Positions 27,561 to 35,416 of a stretch of 64,000 bases of DNA are shown piece by piece; positions within the stretch are counted from its first letter, which is position 1; every line of letters begins with the position of its first letter. The notes under the pieces were generated by a model that worked only from the letters and a program-made list of their open reading frames with translations, did not search any database and was not told where the DNA came from. Source of the DNA: Dehalobacter sp. CP (lineage in GTDB: Bacteria > Bacillota_B > Desulfitobacteriia > Desulfitobacteriales > Syntrophobotulaceae); NCBI GenBank assembly GCA_009910795.1, contig VMEE01000085.1, positions 3,528-67,527 on the forward strand. The letters run 5' to 3'. The position numbers and the translations under genes were made by a program.

Positions 27561-28241
27561 TTAATCGTCAGTAGCCCCACCATCGCCAAATACCGGAATG
27601 ACATCGCCCAAAAAAGTCGGTTTGGGCTTGATTATTTTAGTCCAGAGAAAATCTTTATTTCGGGCTGCAATCTCTCTTATCTGATAGTAGGCCATTGCCT
27701 GTCCGTAATCATGCCGGTCTGAGGCAACGCCATAAGCTTCAAGTCCTAAAGACCTGGCGACAAAAACTGCCCGCTTCAAATGATATTCCTGCGTAACGAT
27801 GATTACCTTTTTCGCAAGAAAAATATCCCTCGCTCTGTATAGACTTTCATATGTACTAAAACCAGCGTGATCCATAAAGACATTTTGACCCTTGACGCCT
27901 TTTTCCAGGAGAAAGCGCTTCATGGCATTGACTTCATCATAATCTGTCCGTCCATGATCACCACTCACAAGAATTTTGGGAGCCTTGCCTTGCTGGTAAA
28001 GCTCATAACCGACGGTCAAGCGGTCGGCAAGCATGGATGAAGCAGTTCCATCCGGGAAAACATAGGCACCTAACACCAGGATCGCGTCAACCTCAGGTAC
28101 ATGATCCACATCGCCGATGTATTTCGTACCAACCCGTTCCACATAGTTATTGATCATCAGCATAGAACCAAGGAGAATCACTGTGATCGCCAGCAGGCTA
28201 CCTATCAGAACCTTTATCCGAATTCGCAAACGTTTCTTCAT
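27561..28241 (-). CDS. SanA/YdcF-like (DUF218) membrane protein
   Basis: The 226-residue protein has one N-terminal transmembrane helix (about 10-30) and a DUF218 domain. Motifs are AILVLGAYVFPDG, KILVSGDHGR and VTQEYHLKRA, which fit the SanA/YdcF family, an ElyC-related group linked to envelope integrity. The reaction is not known; the fold resembles nucleotide-binding proteins. It is transcribed toward the deacetylase gene. It ends 47 bases from that gene's stop, so the two are convergent. Confidence 0.85.
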   Translation of the reverse strand: MKKRLRIRIKVLIGSLLAITVILLGSMLMINNYVERVGTKYIGDVDHVPEVDAILVLGAYVFPDGTASSMLADRLTVGYELYQQGKAPKILVSGDHGRTDYDEVNAMKRFLLEKGVKGQNVFMDHAGFSTYESLYRARDIFLAKKVIIVTQEYHLKRAVFVARSLGLEAYGVASDRHDYGQAMAYYQIREIAARNKDFLWTKIIKPKPTFLGDVIPVFGDGGATDD

Positions 28242-28321
28242 TTCATATCCCTACCAAAGTTTTCATATTTACCTAGCGTTTCTATGTTGGAGTAAGCTTT
28301 ACTGCCTTAAGCTTATACTTC

Positions 28322-28350
28322 TTGCTATCTCCTGTAGCTAATTATATAAT
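28322..28350 (+). promoter_or_regulatory. Promoter of the small ORF and yidC
   Basis: TTGCTA (28322-28327), a 17-base spacer and TATAAT (28345-28350). Transcription should start near 28357, about 20 bases before the small ORF. Confidence 0.72.
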
Positions 28351-28376
28351 AAATCTAGTTTCTTGGGGGTGATAAA

Positions 28377-28631
28377 ATGCAATTCGATAGTAGTATCCTG
28401 GTTATTCTAATCGTTCATCTGACTTTGATCTTAGCTGTCTCCTGGGCCGCAATCAAACTATTGCATTCTTCTTCCAGCAGTGTCAGATACGCGGATACTT
28501 ACCTTTCGAGTTGTCTGATCAGCTCCTCATCTCCCATAAATCTTCAGGTAAATAAGTATTTAATCTTTAGGAGAAAAATAAAGACCAGCCTTGATGATGA
28601 CTCACCTTATTCAAACCTCCTTGTTTTATAA
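28377..28631 (+). CDS. Small membrane-inserting peptide upstream of yidC, possible arrest peptide
   Basis: The ORF codes 84 residues after a GGGGGTGAT site. Residues 7-29 form one transmembrane helix; the N-terminus has few charges and Lys27, Arg37 and Arg65/66 follow it, so an N-out/C-in topology is likely, the type that needs YidC. A Ser-rich linker leads to a basic patch (FRRKIK, 64-69), then Asp73-75 and nine residues. The ORF ends 26 bases before yidC. Its last codons contain CCTCC (28616-28620), complementary to the yidC ribosome-binding site. No protein family is recognised. The layout parallels Bacillus MifM; the sequence does not. Confidence 0.72.
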   Translation: MQFDSSILVILIVHLTLILAVSWAAIKLLHSSSSSVRYADTYLSSCLISSSSPINLQVNKYLIFRRKIKTSLDDDSPYSNLLVL

Positions 28632-28655
28632 GAAATAAAACTTTGGAGGATGTTT
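28613..28655 (+). promoter_or_regulatory. RNA hairpin that can hide the yidC ribosome-binding site
   Basis: CCTCC (28616-28620) pairs with GGAGG (28645-28649). Inside, GTTTTAT (28623-28629) pairs with ATAAAAC (28635-28641), with a 5-base loop that includes the small ORF's stop codon. AAA (28613-28615) can add pairs to TTT (28653-28655). A ribosome paused near codons 73-77 of the small ORF would reach the 5' arm and free the GGAGG. Confidence 0.75.
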
Positions 28656-28657
28656 CA

Positions 28658-29308
28658 ATGAATATGATTAGCATAGTCCTTTCCCAGTTATTAGCATTCC
28701 TTGTCAGTACTACGGGTGATTGGTTCATTGCGGTTGCTCTGATTACATTAGGGATAAAACTCTTGTTATTTCCTTTGTCAATAAAACAGCAAAAAGTACA
28801 ATTATTAACCGCAAATCTGACCAAAGCCAGAACAATTTTATCTGGAAAATTTCACAATCAAATTAAAAAAGTTAACTCTGAATCAATGAAAATTGCATCT
28901 AAATATAAAATCAATCCACTGTTTACGTTTGCAACACTTATTATCCAGGCCCCGGTTTTTTTCTCCTTGTACGTTGCTATTACGCATCTGAGTATACCCG
29001 TCGGCAGCATTCTTATTCCGTGGGTATCTGATCTCCATATGGCAGATCATCTTCATATTTTGCCGGTTATTGCCGGTCTGCTTCAGACGCTGAGTGTATT
29101 TACAGCAGAAAACAAAAATTTACTGATGTTCATATTCCCGGTTGCTATTGGCGTCGTTTTTCTGTGGAAAGCTCCTGTTGCCCTGAGCGCTTACTGGATT
29201 GCCAACTCGGTCCTTCGGTTTGTCGAGGTCCAGATCTTTCGTCTAGGCCCTATCCAGCGAAAATATTTGAATATCCCTTCTCCGGAAGAGATGGTCCAAA
29301 GACTTTAA
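28658..29308 (+). CDS. yidC: Membrane protein insertase YidC, short paralogue
   Basis: The 216-residue protein is the OxaA/YidC core: TM1 (DWFIAVALITLGIKLLLFPLSIKQ), a basic cytoplasmic loop, then four more helices including NPLFTFATLIIQAPVFFSLY and KAPVALSAYWIANSVLR. It inserts small membrane proteins. It lacks a lipobox and signal peptide. The groove arginine usual before 'LLILPL' is Lys here. ATG 28658 follows GGAGG by eight bases. It lacks the usual rnpA/jag neighbours, so it is probably a second YidC, expressed conditionally through the upstream ORF. Confidence 0.92.
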   Translation: MNMISIVLSQLLAFLVSTTGDWFIAVALITLGIKLLLFPLSIKQQKVQLLTANLTKARTILSGKFHNQIKKVNSESMKIASKYKINPLFTFATLIIQAPVFFSLYVAITHLSIPVGSILIPWVSDLHMADHLHILPVIAGLLQTLSVFTAENKNLLMFIFPVAIGVVFLWKAPVALSAYWIANSVLRFVEVQIFRLGPIQRKYLNIPSPEEMVQRL

Positions 29309-29311
29309 ACA

Positions 29312-29337
29312 AAGGGGACGTATCGCGGCGTCCCCTT
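29312..29337 (+). terminator. Hairpin after yidC
   Basis: AAGGGGACG pairs with CGTCCCCTT around an eight-base loop, starting four bases after the yidC stop. Only a short T-poor tail follows. Confidence 0.7.
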
Positions 29338-29625
29338 CACCTATCTAACCCAATATTATTAGAGTTTTTATCCAGTTACTACTGCCATCATTCTCATATT
29401 ATGAGCGACACATCCATTTTTCTCATTCATACCATATTTAAATCTTAAATTCTCTATATTTCTTCTGATTGCTTCAAATATTGTAGACTTGCACAAGATG
29501 CGGAAGCGAGCGCTAAGTGCCAGCAGCGTTAAGCGAACAGGAATCCGCAGCGTTAAGCCATGCCAGCGGTTTCTGGCTACGGATGGCCTACTGTCGCGGT
29601 GCCATGGATGGCAAGGAGCGGCACG
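29338..29625. repeat. Intergenic region with GC-rich block and repeated CGTTAAGC octamer
   Basis: About 290 bases between yidC and trpF have no gene. From 29490 the composition becomes GC-rich, unlike its surroundings. The octamer CGTTAAGC occurs at 29527, 29551 and (spanning the trpF stop) 29624. Short complementary stretches (GCCATCC, GGATGGC) could fold. Confidence 0.5.
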
Positions 29626-30342
29626 TTAAGCACGGACACGGTCAATAAACCTTTTGATTTTGTCCGGGTCTTTCCGTCCCTCCGTCTCGACACTGCTGCT
29701 GACATCCAGGCAATAGGGATGAAATAAGGAAATTGCCGACGCAGCATTCTCTTCATTTAAGCCTCCGGCCAGAATCATTGGAATATCCCGGCCTTTGTTT
29801 TTATCGGATTGGCCGTTCTGATCTCTTTGCAGAAGGTTCCAGTCAAAGCGTTTCCCGGTCCCGCCATAAGCTTCAGGGTCAAATTTATCGTACACAAAAC
29901 CGTCAACCAGGCCCTGATACGCTTCCATGTTCAGCTCTGCCCGATTCGCATGTCCTACCCTGACAGCTTTCCAGACCGTTACTTGATGATGAGCCTGGTA
30001 TTTTCCCATGAGCCGCGCTTGTAATTGACGCATATATTCCAAAGGCTCATCGCCATGAATCTGAAGTATTTGCAGACCGGCTTCCACGGCGCACAATAAG
30101 TCATCCGGGTCCTGATTAACGAAAACCCCAACCGGGATGATCTTTTTGTCCAAGGAAGCAATCAGCGTTTTCAATTCGTTGAGCGAGACCTGTCTTTTGC
30201 TCGGGGCTAGCACAAATCCGGCAAAATCCGGTTTCAGCTCATTGATAATCCTGATATCCTCCAGGGTACGAACCCCGCAAATCTTGACTTTTGGCGTCGG
30301 CCCGGCATAGATACCTTTCACATTATCTTCCATCCCTACCAT
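29626..30342 (-). CDS. trpF: Phosphoribosylanthranilate isomerase
   Basis: The 238-residue TIM-barrel enzyme converts phosphoribosylanthranilate to the carboxyphenylamino-deoxyribulose phosphate in tryptophan synthesis. Catalytic Cys is in VKICGVRTLEDI, and the barrel motifs PVGVFVN, LQIHGDE, GGTGKRFDW (phosphate and catalytic Asp region) and LAGGLNEENA are all present. It is somewhat long for the family because of insertions at about 108-120 and 170-185. ATG 30342 follows TAGGAG. It is the last gene of the trp operon here. Confidence 0.95.
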   Translation of the reverse strand: MVGMEDNVKGIYAGPTPKVKICGVRTLEDIRIINELKPDFAGFVLAPSKRQVSLNELKTLIASLDKKIIPVGVFVNQDPDDLLCAVEAGLQILQIHGDEPLEYMRQLQARLMGKYQAHHQVTVWKAVRVGHANRAELNMEAYQGLVDGFVYDKFDPEAYGGTGKRFDWNLLQRDQNGQSDKNKGRDIPMILAGGLNEENAASAISLFHPYCLDVSSSVETEGRKDPDKIKRFIDRVRA

Positions 30343-30467
30343 TTCAACTCCTAAATCATGCGTTATCTGTACGCAATTGTCAGTATGTCCCTATATCTTG
30401 TCAATCCTAAAATATTATTATCATCCGCCTAAGGCAAACGATGCCATGAACGACAAATATATTCGAT

Positions 30468-31325
30468 TTAGGGTCGATATGGCGCCTGAAGAAGCTCTGC
30501 AAATTTTTGTTCAAGACTGCCTGCCTTCATGAACGCCTCTCCGACCAGAACAGCATCAAATCCCCATGCTTGCACCGTCAGGATATCCTCGCCCGTATGA
30601 ATCCCGCTTTCGGAGACCTTGATCAGATGATCCGGGATCATCGCAGCGATTCTGCGGCTGTGGTTCAAATCCACCTCGAACGTTTCAAGGTTCCGGTTAT
30701 TGATTCCGATAATACTGGCTCCTGCTGCCATGGCCCTTGCCGCTTCTGCTTCGTCATGAACTTCCACAAGACAATCCAGACCGATCTGTTCAGCTATCCC
30801 CAGGAATTCTTTCAACTGCTGATCATCCAATATTTTTACGATGAGCAGAATAGCATCCGCCCCCAAAACCTTTGCTTCGTAAATCTGATAAGGGTCAATC
30901 ATAAAATCCTTTCGCAGCAGCGGAATCTTGACGGATTCTCTAATTTCCCTCAGATAATCCGGACTCCCGAGAAAGTAATCCTGCTCTGTTAAGACGGAGA
31001 TTGCCGCAGCCCCCAGCTGTTCATACATGCTGGCTATTTGCAGATAATCGAAGTCCGGAACCAGGACTCCTTTGGATGGAGAAGCCTTTTTGACTTCCGC
31101 GATTATGGAAATCCCTGCTTTATCTTTGCTCAGGCGTCCCGCAGTCAGGGCTGAGGCAAAGACGCCTGCAGGCCGCTCCATGTTAACATCATGCTTAAGA
31201 TTATCATGATTATTATTGATTTTCAGCTTTTTTGTTAGCTTTTCTATGATATCTTCAATTGGAACATTTTTCTTCTGTTCGGAAAGCCGTTTTATTTTGG
31301 CCTCTACAATTTTATCGAGGATCAT
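30468..31325 (-). CDS. trpC: Indole-3-glycerol phosphate synthase
   Basis: The 285-residue protein forms indole-3-glycerol phosphate by ring closure. Family motifs: IIAEVKKASPSKG (catalytic Lys), SVLTEQDYFLGS, PLLRKDFMID, DAILLIVKIL, VEVHDEAEAARA, IIGINNRNLETFEVD and VSESGIHT. An N-terminal extension of about 45 residues carries a charged helix. It stands between trpD and trpF with about 107-base spacing upstream. Confidence 0.96.
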   Translation of the reverse strand: MILDKIVEAKIKRLSEQKKNVPIEDIIEKLTKKLKINNNHDNLKHDVNMERPAGVFASALTAGRLSKDKAGISIIAEVKKASPSKGVLVPDFDYLQIASMYEQLGAAAISVLTEQDYFLGSPDYLREIRESVKIPLLRKDFMIDPYQIYEAKVLGADAILLIVKILDDQQLKEFLGIAEQIGLDCLVEVHDEAEAARAMAAGASIIGINNRNLETFEVDLNHSRRIAAMIPDHLIKVSESGIHTGEDILTVQAWGFDAVLVGEAFMKAGSLEQKFAELLQAPYRP

Positions 31326-31432
31326 TTTTATCCCCTTTCTTCAAACTTTCCACAGGTACAAGTCCCTTCTATGGCACTAAACTGAGACCTGTACTTAAAC
31401 CCGGACTTGATAAAGCCGGTTTCTGCTGAATG

Positions 31433-32452
31433 CTAATGCTGTCTCGTCACAGCGATAAACTCGTTTAGAACCGACAGCGCTTTCTTTTCCCGGACTGTGG
31501 CCCTGGCCATCTCGATCCCCTCCTGCAAACTTTTGGCTTTGCCTCCGACATAAATTGCAGCTCCGGCATTCAGGATGACGGTGTCTGCTTTGGGGCCCTG
31601 ACCTCCTGCAAGAATATCCAAGGTGATCCGCGCGTTTTCCTGCGGCGTTCCGCCTACAAGATCCTGCGGCGTACAAAGGGAAAAACCATAATCTTCCGGA
31701 TGGATGACAAACTCGGTTACCTTTCCGTCCTTGAGTTCTGCTGCGTAAGACGGTCCTGTCAGGGTGATTTCGTCGAGACCGTCACTGCCGTGGACAATGA
31801 GTGCGTGTACAGCCTGATGTCTGTTCAGTACTTCTGCAGCCACGGGCACAAGGCTTTTGTCGTAAACGCCGATCAGCTGTCTTGGGGCTGCGGCCGGATT
31901 GGCTAATGGCCCGAGGATATTAAAGATGGTTTTGAAGCCAAGTGCTTTACGCACCGGCATCGCATATTTCATCGAAGTATGGAAATGCGGAGCGAACATA
32001 AAACCAAGGCCGACTTGGTCGATACATTGACCAACCGCCTCAGGCGGCAGCGCAATCTCGACCCCTAACGCTTCGAGGACGTCGGCAGCCCCGCTCTTGC
32101 TGGTAATGCTCCGGTTGCCATGCTTGGCAATTTTTACACCACAGCCGGCAGCAACGAACATTGCTGTTGTCGAAATGTTAAACGTATGAGCGCCATCTCC
32201 GCCTGTTCCGCAGGTGTCCACCAGATTTTCTGATGCGCACGCCACTTTGAGGGCTTTTTCCCGCATCACCTTACTTGTCCCGTAAATCTCTTCAATGGTC
32301 TCTCCTTTCAGGCGGAGCGCCGTTAAAAAGGCTGCCATGGAGATTTCACTGGCTTCACCGCTCATCATCTCCGTCATGGAATCATAGGCCAGCTGAGCAC
32401 TGAGATTCTCTCTATTGGAAAGTTTTTTTAAAGCTATCTCCATTCCCATCAT
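31433..32452 (-). CDS. trpD: Anthranilate phosphoribosyltransferase
   Basis: The 339-residue enzyme transfers phosphoribose from PRPP to anthranilate. It has the CGTGGDG motif that binds PRPP, KHGNRSITSKSGAADVLEALG (anthranilate site), FNILGPLANPA and a HGSDGLDEI segment. The ATG directly follows the trpA stop (TGA-ATG) and uses AAGGAGG lying in the end of trpA, so translation is coupled. In canonical operons trpD precedes trpC and trpA is last, so the order here is rearranged. Confidence 0.97.
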   Translation of the reverse strand: MMGMEIALKKLSNRENLSAQLAYDSMTEMMSGEASEISMAAFLTALRLKGETIEEIYGTSKVMREKALKVACASENLVDTCGTGGDGAHTFNISTTAMFVAAGCGVKIAKHGNRSITSKSGAADVLEALGVEIALPPEAVGQCIDQVGLGFMFAPHFHTSMKYAMPVRKALGFKTIFNILGPLANPAAAPRQLIGVYDKSLVPVAAEVLNRHQAVHALIVHGSDGLDEITLTGPSYAAELKDGKVTEFVIHPEDYGFSLCTPQDLVGGTPQENARITLDILAGGQGPKADTVILNAGAAIYVGGKAKSLQEGIEMARATVREKKALSVLNEFIAVTRQH

Positions 32453-33235
32453 TCATTCCTCCTTATTCACACGCGCAATATCGCCTAAAAACTGATCCAG
32501 ACCGGACAGCCCTTCAGTCTCAAGCACCAGCTGGATCTTACTGCCGATGATCGCTATATCGGCAGTTCCAATTAAATGGGCGACATCTTCCGGGCCTTGA
32601 ATCCCGAAACCTACGGCGATTGTTTTGCCGGTCTCTTTCTTTGCTTTTTGGATTCCGTCCAAAATCTCAGAGTCAAAAGTTGTTTTGCTGCCGGTTACCC
32701 CTTTGCGGGGAACGTAATAGATAAATCCGCTCCCGATATCGGCAATTTCCTGCAGTCGCTTCGGATCGGAATAAGGTGTCGCTATGCTTACGGCAGCCAA
32801 CCCCTGTTGGCGGGAATAATCGTAGTAGACTCTGGCCTCATCAAGCGGAGCATCCGGTACGATGGTTCCCTGGACGCCGATCTCTTTGCACCGGTCAATA
32901 AATGCTTCGACGCCGTATTGGTACAAGATATTGTAGTAGGTCATGACCAGAAACGGGATCGGGTATTTGCGAGCCATTCTCTCGATAAACTTCAGGCAGT
33001 CGCTGACTTTAATCCCCTTTTCCAATACGGCCTGGTTTGATTTTGTAAATACCGGTCCGTCGGCAATCGGGTCAGAAAAAGGTATTTGCAGTTCAATCAG
33101 GTCGACCCCGTTGTTATAAAAGCATTCAATCGCTTTTTCATTGGCGGCAAAATCAGGATAGCCGATAATTTGGTGGGTCATCAGCAGTATTTTCTTCTCT
33201 CTTCTCATAGCTTCAATTTGTTTTTCAATCTGCAT
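32453..33235 (-). CDS. trpA: Tryptophan synthase alpha subunit
   Basis: ATG 33235 (MQIEKQIEAMRREK) gives a 260-residue protein of normal size; a longer upstream frame is an overlap with trpB. Catalytic Glu and Asp are in DLIELQIPFSDPIADGP. Other motifs are FLVMTYYNILYQYG, the loop GTIVPDAPLDE, and FIYYVPRKGVTGSKT. It cleaves indole-3-glycerol phosphate to indole, channelled to TrpB. It overlaps the trpB 3' end by 11 bases and is followed directly by trpD. Confidence 0.95.
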   Translation of the reverse strand: MQIEKQIEAMRREKKILLMTHQIIGYPDFAANEKAIECFYNNGVDLIELQIPFSDPIADGPVFTKSNQAVLEKGIKVSDCLKFIERMARKYPIPFLVMTYYNILYQYGVEAFIDRCKEIGVQGTIVPDAPLDEARVYYDYSRQQGLAAVSIATPYSDPKRLQEIADIGSGFIYYVPRKGVTGSKTTFDSEILDGIQKAKKETGKTIAVGFGIQGPEDVAHLIGTADIAIIGSKIQLVLETEGLSGLDQFLGDIARVNKEE

Positions 33236-34478
33236 ATGCCTTACCTCTTTCTGTGACAAATGTTTTCCAGCCCTGATCCTGCAATGCTTCCCCAATATTG
33301 AAGATATCTTTGTCTCCACGGCCGGACATATTGACAACGATGACATCTTCCGGTTGGGTGTCAGCAATTTCCCTGAAAAGTCCGGCGAAAGCATGCGTGG
33401 ATTCAAGCGCCGGTATCAGCCCTTCCTTGCTGATGATCAGTTTAAAGGCCTCAATGACTTCGGTATCTGTGGCGGCTAAAACCCGGACCCTCTTGGTTTC
33501 CGCCAGATGAGCCAGGATTGGTGATACGCCTACATAATCAAGTCCGGCGGAAATGCTCCAGGTATCCAGCATCTGTCCGTCATCATCCTGGAGAAACAGT
33601 GTCTTGTAGCCCTGAGAGACGCCGGTTTTGGCTTTGGCATAAGCGATCCGCGAAGCATGCTTTCCGGATGCTTCGCCCTTGCCGCCTGCCTCGACAGCAA
33701 CGAGTTCTACGCCGGGCTCCTGCAGAAACTCCACAAAAGCCCCCATCGCATTGGAACCGCCGCCCAGACAGGCATAGATCCGGTCCGGATTTTTGCCGCA
33801 GATATCGTTGATTTGTTTTTTCATCTCTTTACTGATTACGGACTGAAAGAAAGTGACCATCTCCGGGAATGGCCTTGGTCCGCACGCCGTACCAAGTGCA
33901 TAATGCGTGTTGTCAAAATTTCCTGCCCAGTCGCGAAGTGCTTCGTTAATGGCATCCTTAAGCGTTGCCGTACCGGTGGTAACGGGAACAACTTCAGCTC
34001 CGAGCTGTTTCATCCAGAAGACGTTGGCATATTGCCGTTCAGCATCTTCAGCTCCCATATAGATCGTCGCCTGAAATCCCATTTTCGCTGCCATGATCGC
34101 CGTTGCGACACCGTGCTGGCCTGCGCCGGTCTCAGCGATGACTCTGGTCTTGCCCAGTTTTTTCATGAGCAGGCCCTGCCCGAGCACATTATTGATTTTA
34201 TGGGCGCCGGAATGATTCAAATCCTCCCGCTTGATAAAGATTTTGGCTTTACCAAAATACGCACTAAGCCCTGCCGCATACGTCAGCGGTGTCGGCCTGC
34301 CCGAAAAGTCCATCAGGAGGTTATAGTATTGCTTATAGAAGTCCTCGTCCCGCAATATTTCCTGAAAAGCCTGGTTCAGTTCATCGACAGCCGGTATCAG
34401 GATTTCCGGGACATATCTCCCGCCATAGGCGCCAAAATAGCCATTTTGACCTAGATAATTAATCATTTCGTTCTTCAT
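33225..34478 (-). CDS. trpB: Tryptophan synthase beta subunit
   Basis: The 417-residue PLP enzyme condenses indole with serine. PLP Lys lies in NHSGAHKINN; the phosphate site is GGGSNAMGAF, and ETGAGQHGVATA and GRGDKD are also present. It is a TrpB1 type that works with TrpA. It overlaps the aldolase-like gene upstream by four bases (ATGA) and the trpA start downstream. That tight overlap shows the aldolase-like gene is part of the operon. Confidence 0.97.
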   Translation of the reverse strand: MKNEMINYLGQNGYFGAYGGRYVPEILIPAVDELNQAFQEILRDEDFYKQYYNLLMDFSGRPTPLTYAAGLSAYFGKAKIFIKREDLNHSGAHKINNVLGQGLLMKKLGKTRVIAETGAGQHGVATAIMAAKMGFQATIYMGAEDAERQYANVFWMKQLGAEVVPVTTGTATLKDAINEALRDWAGNFDNTHYALGTACGPRPFPEMVTFFQSVISKEMKKQINDICGKNPDRIYACLGGGSNAMGAFVEFLQEPGVELVAVEAGGKGEASGKHASRIAYAKAKTGVSQGYKTLFLQDDDGQMLDTWSISAGLDYVGVSPILAHLAETKRVRVLAATDTEVIEAFKLIISKEGLIPALESTHAFAGLFREIADTQPEDVIVVNMSGRGDKDIFNIGEALQDQGWKTFVTERGKAYAD

Positions 34479-35416
34479 ACCTGCACCTCACTTTGAAAAT
34501 GATTATAGATTCGGATCAGATCTTCGCCAGCCCCCTGGATACTATAGACAGGATGCTGGTTGAAAATCCCCGTTAAGAGCTGCTTCGGGCAGTACCCCCA
34601 AGAATGTTCGTCACCATCATGGATGTAGTAATCATTAATCAGCGCGAGTACAGGCTTTAAATCATAATTTTCTTTGCCAGCATAGGGCAAAAGACATTCC
34701 AGCGGACAGTTGCCGGCTCCCCTGCCCATCCCGTTGACACTCGCATCAAGGAAGTCAGCACCGCTTTCAATTGCCGTAATGGTGTTGGAGAAGGCCAGCT
34801 GCATGTTGTTGTGCACGTGAATTCCCACCTTTATACTGTTTAATTCTTCCTTGTACAGTGATACCAGCTTTTTGACATCCTCCGGATAAAGCGCCCCGTA
34901 ACTGTCTACCACATAGACTGCCACTGCAGGGATTTGCGCTTTGATTTTTCTTAAGCCGCAAACGATTTCCGGGATTCTTTCTCTGGAAATTGCCATGATA
35001 TTCAGGGTTGTCTCATAGCCTTTATTTTGCAGAAAGCGGACATCTTCGACGGCCTCTTCGATCTGGTCCAAATAGCAGGCAACCCGGCCCATGGTAAACG
35101 GTGACACATTGGCGTCTTCAACCGTTTGCCGGTCAAATCTGCCGACATCCACCATAAAAGCCAGTTTGGGGAGCCCCGGAATTCCTTGGATGATGCCACG
35201 TATCTCACTGTCATCACAGAATTTCAGTTTACCGTAGGCTGTCCGTTCATAATACGCGGGATCGGCTTTATACCCCAGCTCGAGATAATCAACCTTTGCT
35301 TCGGAAATCTTTTGCACATGATCTTTGATATACTTTTCCGGGAACCGGAAGTTGTTGGTCAATCCTCCGTCTCTGAGCGTGCAGTCCAGAATAGTCAGCT
35401 TACGCACAGCAGGCAC
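34475..35416 (-). CDS. DRE-TIM metallolyase (HMGL/4-hydroxy-2-oxovalerate aldolase-like) in the trp operon
   Basis: The 313-residue protein is a DRE-TIM barrel. It has DCTLRDGG (about 11-18, catalytic Arg-Asp), VVDSYGALYPEDV and the metal ligands IHVHNNMQLA (about 200-209), ending in GRGAGNCPLE. The family joins or splits acyl groups with 2-oxo acids. Relatives include 4-hydroxy-2-oxovalerate aldolase, HMG-CoA lyase and isopropylmalate synthase. It overlaps trpEG by 17 bases and trpB by four, so it is translated in one series with trp genes. No aldehyde dehydrogenase partner is nearby. Why such an enzyme is in a tryptophan operon is not known. Confidence 0.85.
   Translation of the reverse strand: MPAVRKLTILDCTLRDGGLTNNFRFPEKYIKDHVQKISEAKVDYLELGYKADPAYYERTAYGKLKFCDDSEIRGIIQGIPGLPKLAFMVDVGRFDRQTVEDANVSPFTMGRVACYLDQIEEAVEDVRFLQNKGYETTLNIMAISRERIPEIVCGLRKIKAQIPAVAVYVVDSYGALYPEDVKKLVSLYKEELNSIKVGIHVHNNMQLAFSNTITAIESGADFLDASVNGMGRGAGNCPLECLLPYAGKENYDLKPVLALINDYYIHDGDEHSWGYCPKQLLTGIFNQHPVYSIQGAGEDLIRIYNHFQSEVQV

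Noticed and set aside
33657..34454. A 265-codon plus-strand frame opposite trpB
   Set aside because: Shadow of trpB; no motif or start site.
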